This document shows, piece by piece, positions 26,809 through 35,903 of a DNA stretch of 64,000 nucleotides. The notes under the pieces are model-generated. The model did not search any database and was not told where the DNA came from. It saw nothing but the letters and a program-made list of their open reading frames with translations. Made by a program: the position numbers and the translations under genes. This stretch comes from a virus: IMG/VR virus record IMGVR_UViG_3300035188_000399, positions 1 to 64,000 of that record; one strand, written 5' to 3'. The stretch's first letter is position 1. Each line of letters opens with the position of its first letter.

Positions 26809-27447
26809 TTATTTCCTGCGAAGTGACCCTTCAGCAGCACGTTTAAGTACTTCATCTTGTGATAAGTTGAATAAAGATTTATTCGAAGTATCTTGAGAAG
26901 TACTGCTAGAACTTGTCTGACCTGCCCCTGTCGAAACTTTTGGTTTGAATAAGAAAGAATTATTATCGTCTTCAGAAAATTGTTTTATAAAGGTTCTTAG
27001 ATCAGTTCCTGATTTATGCACCCATACTCCATTTTCATTTTGTATAAGTTGCGATGCCACATCCATATATGCCATATCTGCAGCTTTATCACTCCTAAAC
27101 GTATACCCACTAAGAATAGATTTTACTTCTAAGTCCCTAGCAAGTTCTATGTTACGTTTTGTTATCGTTTCCAATTTAGCATTGGCTTCCGCTAACTGAA
27201 GTTCATAAGCTTCTTTATGTTTTCCTTCTTCTTGAAGTCTTTTTAATTCAGCTTCTTTTTCTTTTTGTTCATACTCTGCAGCTTTCTTTAACGCGTCGTC
27301 ACGTTCCTTATAAGCATTATCAAGTTTGGACTTAATAGGTTTAAGAGCTTCCTGGATTTTCGAGTCCACATCATCCACAGGAGGATTGGAAGGAGCAGGA
27401 GGCGGAGTAGTATTGTTAGTTTCTTCTTGTTCGACATTTTCGGTCAT
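26809..27447 (-). CDS. Capsid scaffolding protein
   Basis: 212 residues: a proline-rich acidic N-terminus, a long charged coiled coil (about 30-105, KERDDALKKAAEYEQKEKEA), a short globular part and a serine/threonine-rich tail ending in basic RRK. This is the usual make-up of phage scaffolds, and it lies immediately before the major capsid gene. It is the first gene after the dyad-flanked intergenic element at 27524-27660. Confidence 0.8.
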   Translation of the reverse strand: MTENVEQEETNNTTPPPAPSNPPVDDVDSKIQEALKPIKSKLDNAYKERDDALKKAAEYEQKEKEAELKRLQEEGKHKEAYELQLAEANAKLETITKRNIELARDLEVKSILSGYTFRSDKAADMAYMDVASQLIQNENGVWVHKSGTDLRTFIKQFSEDDNNSFLFKPKVSTGAGQTSSSSTSQDTSNKSLFNLSQDEVLKRAAEGSLRRK

Positions 27448-27523
27448 TGGTAATTTCCTTTGAGTACAACTCAGTTACATAGAACAGATACAATCTGCCC
27501 TATAGGATATTTTGTTTTAATGT

Positions 27524-27660
27524 TTAGGGTTAATTTAACGGGTTCTATTAATCCCTAAGATATACATCTATTAGTATATTTATTAAGAATATATGATAGA
27601 CTGATTAACTAAGGGATTATAATATAGGGGGACCGACTTAGGGTTAATTTAACGGGGTCT
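27524..27660 (-). repeat. Dyad-flanked intergenic element B, copy 1
   Basis: About 135 bases between the Tad2-like stop and the scaffold gene. Copies of the dyad CCCGTTAAATTAACCC at 27527-27542 and 27641-27656 flank an AT-rich core. The core has inverted arms (AATCCCTAAG and CTAAGGGATT) and, on the minus strand, CCCCCTATATTATAATCCC. The same arrangement recurs at 48447-48624 with much shared core sequence. Its place before scaffold and capsid genes suggests a late promoter region; a replication origin is an alternative. Confidence 0.65.
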
Positions 27661-27880
27661 AACTAACCAAAACCCAATCTTCTGCTAATAAATCAGAGAC
27701 TGAAGGAACCCATGTATCAAAAGAGTTTCTGACATTTTTAATGACAAAGTGAGAATTCAATTCAGAAAACTCAAAGTCATGCGCTTTGACTAATTTGATA
27801 TACATATCTTTTCCGTTCCAACCGCTACGTGCTAGTTTTTGACCAGCAATTATCATATCTAATGCGTGACTAAATCTCAT
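27659..27880 (-). CDS. Tad2-like (DUF2829) anti-Thoeris protein
   Basis: 73 residues from the ATG at 27880, which overlaps the upstream stop as ATGA. The pattern MRFSHALDMIIAGQKLARSG, then WNGKDMYIKLV, then DTWVPSVSDLLAEDWVLV at the C-terminus is the DUF2829 signature. Members of this family (Tad2) block Thoeris defence by sequestering its cyclic ADP-ribose signal. Whether this copy binds that or a related signal is inferred. It sits between the polymerase fusion and the scaffold, away from the main accessory region. Confidence 0.82.
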   Translation of the reverse strand: MRFSHALDMIIAGQKLARSGWNGKDMYIKLVKAHDFEFSELNSHFVIKNVRNSFDTWVPSVSDLLAEDWVLVS

Positions 27881-28011
27881 TTGTGTTTTGCTCCGCATAC
27901 AGTACATGTAAAACCTTTCTTTTGATCTGGGTTCATTACACGCATTTGTTTACCGTGGAGATTATCTTGATTAGGGTGTTGACATGTACATCTTTTAATT
28001 TCTGCTGACAT
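27877..28011 (-). CDS. Small zinc-ribbon-like protein (44 aa)
   Basis: 44 residues with CTCQH near the start and CTVCGAKHK at the end. These cysteine and histidine pairs could bind one zinc ion. ATAGGA precedes the ATG, five bases after the polymerase fusion's stop codon, and the stop overlaps the Tad2-like start. Function unknown. Confidence 0.7.
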   Translation of the reverse strand: MSAEIKRCTCQHPNQDNLHGKQMRVMNPDQKKGFTCTVCGAKHK

Positions 28012-28015
28012 ATAA

Positions 28016-31000
28016 TTATCCTATTCCATAGAAACCCCAATCATCATCAAACTTAGTTGGATCGGGAATTTCACTCATAACATCTTTTTTAGTTAAGATG
28101 TCTTTTTCTGTTAATATTTTACCACCGACAACTGATTTGCCTGCTACAGGTATTAATCCTTTGTCAATAGCTTCGTTTAAATATTGATCATATAATTCTT
28201 TAGGGAAACCTCTTGCTAACATTTCATCTAATGTAACTTTAACAGGATTTTTATCTAATACATTAGCGTAAAGTTTTCTTATACCCTTCCGGGCCTCCAA
28301 CATATCGGCTGCATTGGCGAAAAACGCATCGTGAATGGTGCTTGTGGCAATCTTATTGTCTCGTCCCCATAGGTGGAAATTTTTGACCAATGTTGCGTCA
28401 TTGGAGTGGTTTCCGTTGACTGCATAAGCTGTGCGTGCTTTTGTGGCATCTGCGATATCATTTATTTTCCCATCAGCATTTACTACTTGTTCCCACCAAG
28501 TAGCTTCGGTCTTTTGTTGTATTTGGACTAAGTTATTAATCCAATTACCATCTTTATCTTTATATGCTAATCGTTCTTCAAAAGATTGTGTGAAATTTTG
28601 TTCGATAATCTTACCATCAAAATTTACCCATGGGACATTAGTCCATGACTTAGGAAGCTTATTAGCATAAAATATTTCAAAACCTTTAGATATATTTAAT
28701 TTTTCAATAGGTTCTAATCTAAATACCTTAAATCCAGTACGTCTGTCATTAGGTGCTTTTACACCATATATTAAATCAGCTAATGTTCCATCTGGTTTCC
28801 AGCCATCAAATCGTTTTAAAAATTTCTCTGATAGCGCTTCACCAGCTTTTAGTCCTAGTATTTCACTTATCCTGTCAGGGAGGACATAACCTTTTTTACG
28901 AACACCTAAAACTGCGGTAGTTCCTATTGATTTCCAATCTAAAGCAGCTTGAGAAGGTTTGGCATTAGTCAGGTAATCTTCAGCCAATCTGCCGAAAAAT
29001 TTTGTAAAGTCTTTTAAAATAGGTACTTGTTCACTAAGATGCTCAGACATTAATTTAGCAATAGCTTGAAAATCTCTTGGCGTAACAACCATATCATAGG
29101 TATGTGTCATCTTTTCCACTAAGTCTTTAGTGGCAGGATCAAGGAAATATAACTGTTCCATAATCTCGTCACCAGGATCTAGGCCTTTATTAAATATGTC
29201 TTTTACATTTTCTCTTAATTGTTTTAGTTGCGCAGTAGTTTCAGGATCAAACTTTTCATATCTTGCTGCACGTGCTGATATTTCATTTAATACTTTGTCT
29301 CTATCACTAGCTCTAACAACTAAAGTAGGTGCAAATGTTTCAGGCTTTTTAGCTACATTAACTAATTCTTCTTGTAACGCTGAATTAAGATCTGAAATTG
29401 TCTTTTCTGTATCTGTAGTAGCAGGTGTAAATCCTGCATCTTCCAAAGCCATTTCAGCTGCTTGTTTATTTGTCTTTAGATTATAAACACTAGCTTCATC
29501 TTTAATGATAGTATCTTCACCAAATCTATTTGACTTTAAAATACGTTTTTGAGCTTCTAATAATTTGAAAGCTCTAGAATCAGAAGGGACATTTAAAGAT
29601 TTTAAATGCTCATCCAAAAACTCACCGAGTTCTTCTACAACTTGCATAGCAATATATTTCTTAGTATCGCCTTTTGAGCGCTGTTCAAATTTAGCTTTAT
29701 TTTCAGCTATTTTCTCTTTAGAAAATTTCTCGCCAGTCTTATGATCGAATGTTTTATATGTAGCACGTTCTTTTCGTTCATCTGTTAGTTCAATATCAGC
29801 GGTATGTAACCATTTAAATGTATCTTTTAACTCTGCAGGAGATAACTTACCTTTCATAGCTTTAGCAATTAAATCACCTTGAGCTTTAATAATTTCGTCT
29901 GGTGTACCTACATAATTAGGGTCTGTTTTGTTTTCAACACCTAATACACGTAATAAGCCAGCTGAGTCTTGTCTTTCAGATAACAAACCTTCTGTCACTT
30001 TTACTTCAGGCGGTTTTGCAGGTTTCTTTTCCAATACTTTTGCAAGCTTACCTTCAACATTAAGAATTCCAGTTCTTTCTCCAGCTCCATAAAACGTAAC
30101 CATATTTTGAGCTTTTGCAGCTTTACGTAAATCCTTTTCATTGAGACCTAATCTTTCATTTAATACTTTAAATCGTGGATCATTAAATGTTGCTGCAGCA
30201 ATTTCATCATATAGACGTCTTTTCTGATTTGTAGGAACAACATTAGATAGCGATGCAAGCTGTTTATTCTTAGTAGTTAAAGCAATAATCTGTGCACCAG
30301 ATGACGAAGCATCTTGTTCAAGAGCAAGAGCAGTTTTATAGGAATTCATTCTATTAGTTGAAGCTAAATTTTTCAAATCTGACTCAGACAAAGTGTAATG
30401 CAAAGGACTACTTCCAACATCTGATTTAGTTTTTATTTCAAATGTTTTAGATGTTTTAGCTGCATATTTCAATCTATCTACGCCTCTCGAATGCCCAACT
30501 ACTAATGCTGCTTTTTGATCAGGTTCAGTAAAATCTGCACCAATGTCAAATTCAACTCGATAACCGTTATTTTCTAACTTAGCTTTTATATCGTTATAAA
30601 ACTTATCAGCTAACGGATTACCTTTTATAAACTTAGGATTACCTTTTACGATAACAGCTAGTGGTTTTTCATTTAGATAATTATCTATCTTAGCCGCTTC
30701 CATAGCAAACCTAAAGAACTTACCTAACTCTTCGCCTTCAACTAATTGCACCATATCAGACTCTAATATAGCGCGAATATCTCCTGGTTTACCACGTAAC
30801 ATTTTATTACCAATATCTACCATCTCTGGCCACAATTTATCAGCAATCTTTTGTCTGCCTGTAAATGACAATGAATTATATCTGCCTTCAAATACATCAT
30901 TCAGACCGCCCATGAACGCGCCTATTTGATCTCTAAAGTTTCTATAACCATCTTCACCAAGAACTTTTTCAACTTCAGTATTTAAGAAAGGTCTGAATGA

Positions 31001-33652
31001 TTCTCCTGATTGCGGACTAATAAGGCCACGATCATAGATCCTAGCCCGATGGTCAACAAAAGCATGATTACTGAAAGAGTAGCCATTATTTCTAAGCCAA
31101 TCCATAGACTTGAAACGCTCATATGCATCACCTCTGGAAGAAATATAGTGTTTATATTCGTTTAAATCATTATACTTTTTAGCATTACCTTTATCATCTT
31201 CAAAGTATAATAACTTTTGTGTAAAGTCATAAAAGTCATTGTCAATTTTGTATTTAGATTGAGATGCCCAATTTAATGCATCAGTTAAATTCTTGTCAAC
31301 AAATTCTTCAGGAAAGTCAGAAAAACTATTAGTAGATGTAATAGGTATACGTGTATCTTCTAAACCTAGGAGACCTCTGTCAATAAAATAAGTTTTATAG
31401 CCCTCGCGAAAAACCAGTTTATTCTTCTTTGTTGTTACGCCAACACGTAGGCCGACCTCCACTTTCCGTGTGAGCTGTGAATATTCTTGTATTCGAGGAT
31501 CTACAACTCTTATGTTGTATGACAGAGTGTCATAATAAGGGCCAAATAAAGAACCGCTAAGTCTACTTTTCATTCTTCGTTTTTGAACACCATATGTTTC
31601 AACTTCAAAGAATTTATTTACATTTTTAGCTTCTAAAAGCTTCATACCTGTTTCATACCATTTACGTCTTGTACCATTAAGATTCGCAAGATTATATAAA
31701 TCTCTTCCAAGGGCAATAGCAAATTGGTCTCTGTCTGGCATATCAGCCATACTTAATCTATGAGCAAATTTAAGATAAAATTGTTGTAATGCAGATTCAG
31801 TTAAGCGATCTTTACCTGTAGGTAATTTTCTTAAAGTAATAGGAATTTTATAGTCAAATACATTACGCAACTCTCTCGCTATTTTAGGTGCTGTATTGTC
31901 TTCCCAATAATTCTTAGCAGTAATATTGTCTATAAAATTATCATGTAAATCTTGCAATTGAGTAGGGCCTAGCACTGGATCAATATAATTATTCTGTTTT
32001 AGTTTCTTCAATACGTTGGTATCACTACGTATCTGAGTCTCAATAGCATCAGAAACATTCATAACATCAAATTTAATTTGACCTTGTACTACAGCCTTAA
32101 AGTTATTCCATTGTTCACCATTATTTCTAAATCTTGTGAACAATATACGAAGATTATCTACCACAACAGCTCGTTCATTGACACTCATCTTTTCACTAAG
32201 TGTATCATTAAATGACTTAATGAACTCTTTATCTTTTGGCTTTAAAACATCACTTTGTTCTGCAAGTCTTAAGTTATTGTTGAGTACGGATGGATTAGGT
32301 TGATATAATCTTGTATCTTCGTAGCGCCCTGTAACGGGATTAAAGACGAGTTGATCCTCCGTTGGAAGACTGTTAAGCACTCTTGTTTTGGCAGCTTTCT
32401 TTGTATGTATAAGTGCGCCTCGATAGTTTGTAAGGGACAATGTACCATCTAATTCTCCTGATTGTAAGAGATAATAATCTTTTAATGTTTGGATTAATTT
32501 AGGATCACCTATAAGATCATCTGGTGTCATAATAGGTAATTGCATCGCATCTAATTTAGCTTTAGCATTTGCAAACTTTTGTGTATCATTAGGCAATGTG
32601 TAAGTAGGGTCAGTCATGCGTCTCAATTCTTTAATACCAATAGTGTTACCTTCTGGATTAGTGAATTGATCGACAGTAAGTTGTCCGCTTTGAAACATAT
32701 TAACTTTTTTATAATCACCTAAATGTCTTAATTGCACATCTTGTGGTTGTCTTAGCAGCCAGTCATTATAACTTTCTCTCAATGGCGTATTACCATCATA
32801 AAAAGCTTTTTGTTTGTCCGTAAGTCCTGCTAAGTTTCGCTTACGTACTTGTGCTACGCTTTCTAAATCTGCAATGTCTTTCCATGATTTAAACACTGGA
32901 ACAGTAGTAGACCTGCAATGCCAATGTGCTGGCGGGAGATGTGTTGTATCATTTATCGGATATATTTCACCATCTCTATGTGCACATAGCGGGGTTGTTC
33001 GTGCGTCAAGGACAGCAACGTATTGCCATCCTTGTAACGCTTTTTCATTTGCCTTATAAATCGCATGATCAGCTTGTGAGGATACGGATGTGATAGCCGT
33101 TATTACCAGACCTCTTGACTGCATGCGAGTTATATTATGTACATTTCCTGTACGTACTTGTAGAGCTATTTCATCTACGCTTTTTCCGTCAGCTATACCT
33201 TTACGTATAACTGCTTCTAATCTAATTTTTTCATTCTTAGCAATGCCTGACCAGCCTTGCTCCATTGTTCCATTTTCACTTAATGGATTTTTCAGAACGA
33301 TTTCTTCAGCTATTCTATTCTTAGGTCTTTCTGTACGCCATATCTTACCCATTGCTACTTCAACTTTTTGATAAGCATATGAGAGCTGGTCTGATACAAG
33401 AGACGATAAGTCTTTTTGAACCGAATTATTAATAGACTTATATGTCTTTCTTAATTCTTGGTCAACAGCTTCTCTAAATCTATCAAAGCCTCGTCCTGAT
33501 AATTCTGCATCTTTAATTAATTTGTCTAGTCTAACAACATGACCATCAATAACTAAATCAACTTTACCAGAGACTCTTCTCTCATATAAACGGATCATCG
33601 CTGCGCGATCTAGTGTTTTATCGTATATTTGTGTATTACTATTGACGATCAT
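28016..33652 (-). CDS. MuF-like head protein fused to single-subunit RNA polymerase
   Basis: 1878 residues directly after the portal gene. Residues about 150-260 form a Phage Mu F-like domain, with LDARTTPLCAHRDGEIYP and PPAHWHCRSTTVPV. The rest has single-subunit RNA polymerase motifs in order: motif T-like DHRARIYDRGLISPQSGES near 867, motif A LEQDASSSGAQ with Asp1114, motif B R1176-x3-K1180-x7-Y1188-G, and motif C STIHDAFF with Asp1775, preceded by NGNHSNDATLVKNF. The A-to-C distance is ~660 residues against ~275 in T7 polymerase, so large insertions are present. By analogy with the N4 virion polymerase it may be packaged and injected; this is inferred. Confidence 0.85.
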   Translation of the reverse strand: MIVNSNTQIYDKTLDRAAMIRLYERRVSGKVDLVIDGHVVRLDKLIKDAELSGRGFDRFREAVDQELRKTYKSINNSVQKDLSSLVSDQLSYAYQKVEVAMGKIWRTERPKNRIAEEIVLKNPLSENGTMEQGWSGIAKNEKIRLEAVIRKGIADGKSVDEIALQVRTGNVHNITRMQSRGLVITAITSVSSQADHAIYKANEKALQGWQYVAVLDARTTPLCAHRDGEIYPINDTTHLPPAHWHCRSTTVPVFKSWKDIADLESVAQVRKRNLAGLTDKQKAFYDGNTPLRESYNDWLLRQPQDVQLRHLGDYKKVNMFQSGQLTVDQFTNPEGNTIGIKELRRMTDPTYTLPNDTQKFANAKAKLDAMQLPIMTPDDLIGDPKLIQTLKDYYLLQSGELDGTLSLTNYRGALIHTKKAAKTRVLNSLPTEDQLVFNPVTGRYEDTRLYQPNPSVLNNNLRLAEQSDVLKPKDKEFIKSFNDTLSEKMSVNERAVVVDNLRILFTRFRNNGEQWNNFKAVVQGQIKFDVMNVSDAIETQIRSDTNVLKKLKQNNYIDPVLGPTQLQDLHDNFIDNITAKNYWEDNTAPKIARELRNVFDYKIPITLRKLPTGKDRLTESALQQFYLKFAHRLSMADMPDRDQFAIALGRDLYNLANLNGTRRKWYETGMKLLEAKNVNKFFEVETYGVQKRRMKSRLSGSLFGPYYDTLSYNIRVVDPRIQEYSQLTRKVEVGLRVGVTTKKNKLVFREGYKTYFIDRGLLGLEDTRIPITSTNSFSDFPEEFVDKNLTDALNWASQSKYKIDNDFYDFTQKLLYFEDDKGNAKKYNDLNEYKHYISSRGDAYERFKSMDWLRNNGYSFSNHAFVDHRARIYDRGLISPQSGESFRPFLNTEVEKVLGEDGYRNFRDQIGAFMGGLNDVFEGRYNSLSFTGRQKIADKLWPEMVDIGNKMLRGKPGDIRAILESDMVQLVEGEELGKFFRFAMEAAKIDNYLNEKPLAVIVKGNPKFIKGNPLADKFYNDIKAKLENNGYRVEFDIGADFTEPDQKAALVVGHSRGVDRLKYAAKTSKTFEIKTKSDVGSSPLHYTLSESDLKNLASTNRMNSYKTALALEQDASSSGAQIIALTTKNKQLASLSNVVPTNQKRRLYDEIAAATFNDPRFKVLNERLGLNEKDLRKAAKAQNMVTFYGAGERTGILNVEGKLAKVLEKKPAKPPEVKVTEGLLSERQDSAGLLRVLGVENKTDPNYVGTPDEIIKAQGDLIAKAMKGKLSPAELKDTFKWLHTADIELTDERKERATYKTFDHKTGEKFSKEKIAENKAKFEQRSKGDTKKYIAMQVVEELGEFLDEHLKSLNVPSDSRAFKLLEAQKRILKSNRFGEDTIIKDEASVYNLKTNKQAAEMALEDAGFTPATTDTEKTISDLNSALQEELVNVAKKPETFAPTLVVRASDRDKVLNEISARAARYEKFDPETTAQLKQLRENVKDIFNKGLDPGDEIMEQLYFLDPATKDLVEKMTHTYDMVVTPRDFQAIAKLMSEHLSEQVPILKDFTKFFGRLAEDYLTNAKPSQAALDWKSIGTTAVLGVRKKGYVLPDRISEILGLKAGEALSEKFLKRFDGWKPDGTLADLIYGVKAPNDRRTGFKVFRLEPIEKLNISKGFEIFYANKLPKSWTNVPWVNFDGKIIEQNFTQSFEERLAYKDKDGNWINNLVQIQQKTEATWWEQVVNADGKINDIADATKARTAYAVNGNHSNDATLVKNFHLWGRDNKIATSTIHDAFFANAADMLEARKGIRKLYANVLDKNPVKVTLDEMLARGFPKELYDQYLNEAIDKGLIPVAGKSVVGGKILTEKDILTKKDVMSEIPDPTKFDDDWGFYGIG

Positions 33653-33661
33653 GTGTCACCA

Positions 33662-35251
33662 TTATTCTTTAATTATTTTCGGTTTTACAGCGGCTTCTGT
33701 TTGCATCGCATATTGGTCATTATACTTAGTTGCTGCAGGTATAATTTGAGGGTCAGCATTAACTTCTTCTAAACCTGCTTCATCATCATATTCTGAATCA
33801 AGAATATCATTTGCTTTAAGCATTTGTAGCCAAACAGTTCTAGGCAATAAACCGGATTGATACCATTGTGTTACAAGATTTAACCAATCAGCACCTAAAG
33901 GAACTGGATCAAAATCTGCAGAAAGATTGAATACAATATCACACGAATCAATTTGTAATCCATATCTCCAATTTATCATTAGACATATTACTTGTTTTAA
34001 TGTACTAGAGATTTTAGTACTTAATACACTAAGTTGTGCTGTTTGAGCAGCATTACGAATTTCTAATGCTACACCTGATTGTTCGTTTTCAGTGGTAAGC
34101 ATTCTAATGCCAAGCTTAGCCATCTCATCGATAGATGCTTCAATAGCTTTTTGCATATCTTGTAATGCTTCTGTAGGTGTTTTTAAGACATCTGCTTTAT
34201 CATCTTGGCGTAATCTTATCCAAGACCCTAATCCAGCGTCTACTATTTCGTCAAATTGTTCATCACCCATATCTGACATAATAACTGGCGTATATGTCGC
34301 TGCACCATAGAGTAGGTGATTACGTCTACTAATTTTGTTATAGAGACTAATCTCCTTATCTACAATAGGCATTAGTAATGGCATGATAGGTTCTATATTA
34401 CCATTAACAGGCCACGCAGGAATATGCTTTAAAGGCTCACCGTTATTAAGAATGTTATCAAATGTTTCAATTAATTCAAAATGACCTGATGGTAATGGTT
34501 GTTGTAATTTTTCACCAATACCGCCTACTTTTAATGTTTGATCGCCATTATCTTTAGTAGTTCCCATGAACTTTCTAATTTGATAATTACCTTGTTCATT
34601 TAATTCATGTACCCATACCGTAGGGACACGCGCAGCATGAAATTCATTAATAGAATAATCTTCTGAGTAACCTTTAACGATTACATATTTGAGAACTGTT
34701 TTACCAAACACATCAACCGCTGTAGCCCAGTTTACAATAGTTTCAGCTTTTTGAAGAATAGGATATGGTTTAATCATATCTCTAGTTTCTTTATCTAAAT
34801 TTTCTGCATTGCTAATTGATGGATAGTCTACAAATACCCATGCACGTGATGTATTAATTTCTTCCCATAATAGTTCATCTAAGAAAGAAACTAAGGTACA
34901 ATCATCACGTCCAATATTATTAATGAGCCATTCTTTAGCCTCTTCAGGTACTCCATCAGGTAATTGCAATATAGGAGCTTTTCTTAATAAGCCACCTACA
35001 AGCATCTTAGCAAATTGTGCTGTAATACCTGGCAATTCAGCTTCTGACTTATAAAAGTCATACTGAGCTTGACTCATTGTTGTTGAAAAAGGAATTAATA
35101 AATTACTGAATCTAATAAGATCAATATATTGATCAATTTCTTTTACAGTACGTTCCCCATTGCATACAGCACGTGCCTTATTCCACGAAGGTTTAAGATA
35201 CTCATACGCTTGACAAGGATCCGCAACTGTCTTAGTAGGGCCGTAGCTCAT
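33662..35251 (-). CDS. Portal protein
   Basis: 529 residues before the MuF-like gene. It contains the helical stem and wing features of SPP1/HK97-type portals. Segments include SQAQYDFYKSEAELPGITAQ, WVFVDYPSISNAENLDKETR, EISLYNKISRRNHLLYGAAT and MLTTENEQSGVALEIRNAAQ, the last typical of DUF4055-like portals. It should form the dodecameric DNA channel at one capsid vertex. GAGAGG before the ATG gives a good start. Confidence 0.85.
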   Translation of the reverse strand: MSYGPTKTVADPCQAYEYLKPSWNKARAVCNGERTVKEIDQYIDLIRFSNLLIPFSTTMSQAQYDFYKSEAELPGITAQFAKMLVGGLLRKAPILQLPDGVPEEAKEWLINNIGRDDCTLVSFLDELLWEEINTSRAWVFVDYPSISNAENLDKETRDMIKPYPILQKAETIVNWATAVDVFGKTVLKYVIVKGYSEDYSINEFHAARVPTVWVHELNEQGNYQIRKFMGTTKDNGDQTLKVGGIGEKLQQPLPSGHFELIETFDNILNNGEPLKHIPAWPVNGNIEPIMPLLMPIVDKEISLYNKISRRNHLLYGAATYTPVIMSDMGDEQFDEIVDAGLGSWIRLRQDDKADVLKTPTEALQDMQKAIEASIDEMAKLGIRMLTTENEQSGVALEIRNAAQTAQLSVLSTKISSTLKQVICLMINWRYGLQIDSCDIVFNLSADFDPVPLGADWLNLVTQWYQSGLLPRTVWLQMLKANDILDSEYDDEAGLEEVNADPQIIPAATKYNDQYAMQTEAAVKPKIIKE

Positions 35252-35252
35252 A

Positions 35253-35450
35253 TTAGCCTCTCAAAAGCTTATTGAAGTCTTCAATAGTACCTTCAAATCT
35301 TTCTAGTGTTGCATTGCTAACAGCCACAATTTTATCGTCTTCTGTTTTTGTAATTTCCCAATTAGAAGGTGTTGTATCTTCGAAAGATTTTACAGCTAAT
35401 GGAGCAGCAGTAACTTTAGGAGCTACTACAGGAGTTTCTTGTTCTGCCAT
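35253..35450 (-). CDS. Hypothetical small acidic protein (65 aa)
   Basis: 65 residues: an alanine/proline/valine-rich N-terminus and a C-terminus with WEITKTEDDKIVAVSNATLE and RFEGTIEDFNKLLRG. It lies one base from both neighbours, lysozyme and portal. No family recognised; possibly a small virion or head-decoration factor. Confidence 0.65.
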   Translation of the reverse strand: MAEQETPVVAPKVTAAPLAVKSFEDTTPSNWEITKTEDDKIVAVSNATLERFEGTIEDFNKLLRG

Positions 35451-35451
35451 T

Positions 35452-35901
35452 TTATTTTCCTAAAAATTTGTTTGATTCACGTTTACGTCTATTAGTAAGA
35501 CCTTGTACTACTTTACCTTCGTCTTTATTCCATCTAAGGAATTGAGCAGCTACCTGATCTCTAGGTGCGCCTGAATTTAACAATCGTAATAATGTAGAAC
35601 CTTTGAAAGCCGGTACACCTACATTGTATGTAAATTCTACTAATGCGTCAAATTCGTTTTGTGTCAAAGGTACAGCAACAGATTTGTCTACTGCGCTTAC
35701 GTATTGTTTAAGTGTAACTTTGAAAAGTTGTAATGCACGTTCCTTAGTAATGGGAGCGTCCTTTAGTGTAACTTTAGTACCGTTTTCATAAACAGTGCTG
35801 CCAAAGCCAATTGTAGGGACGCCCTCACCATCTGGATACGGATGCGATCTAAACCCTTCAGAGCCTTTTAAGTCCTCTGCGCCTTTATCGCTAAGTTCCA
35901 T
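35452..35901 (-). CDS. Endolysin, GH24 T4-type lysozyme
   Basis: 149 residues. The catalytic triad of T4-type muramidases is visible as Glu15, Asp24 and Thr30 (EGFRSHPYPDGEGVPTIGFG) with E-x8-D-x5-T spacing, followed by the ALVEFTYNVG core and a basic C-terminal RRKRESNKFLGK. It cleaves peptidoglycan. There is no signal peptide, so a holin is needed; candidates lie at 2814, 44970 and 47649-47932. Its ATG is two bases after the stop of the small gene upstream. Confidence 0.92.
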   Translation of the reverse strand: MELSDKGAEDLKGSEGFRSHPYPDGEGVPTIGFGSTVYENGTKVTLKDAPITKERALQLFKVTLKQYVSAVDKSVAVPLTQNEFDALVEFTYNVGVPAFKGSTLLRLLNSGAPRDQVAAQFLRWNKDEGKVVQGLTNRRKRESNKFLGK

Positions 35902-35903
35902 AA

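Noticed and set aside
30480-30510. GHSRG motif as a sign of an esterase/lipase domain
   Set aside because: No partner Asp/His motif or hydrolase core is recognisable around it; kept only as a note on the inserted domain.
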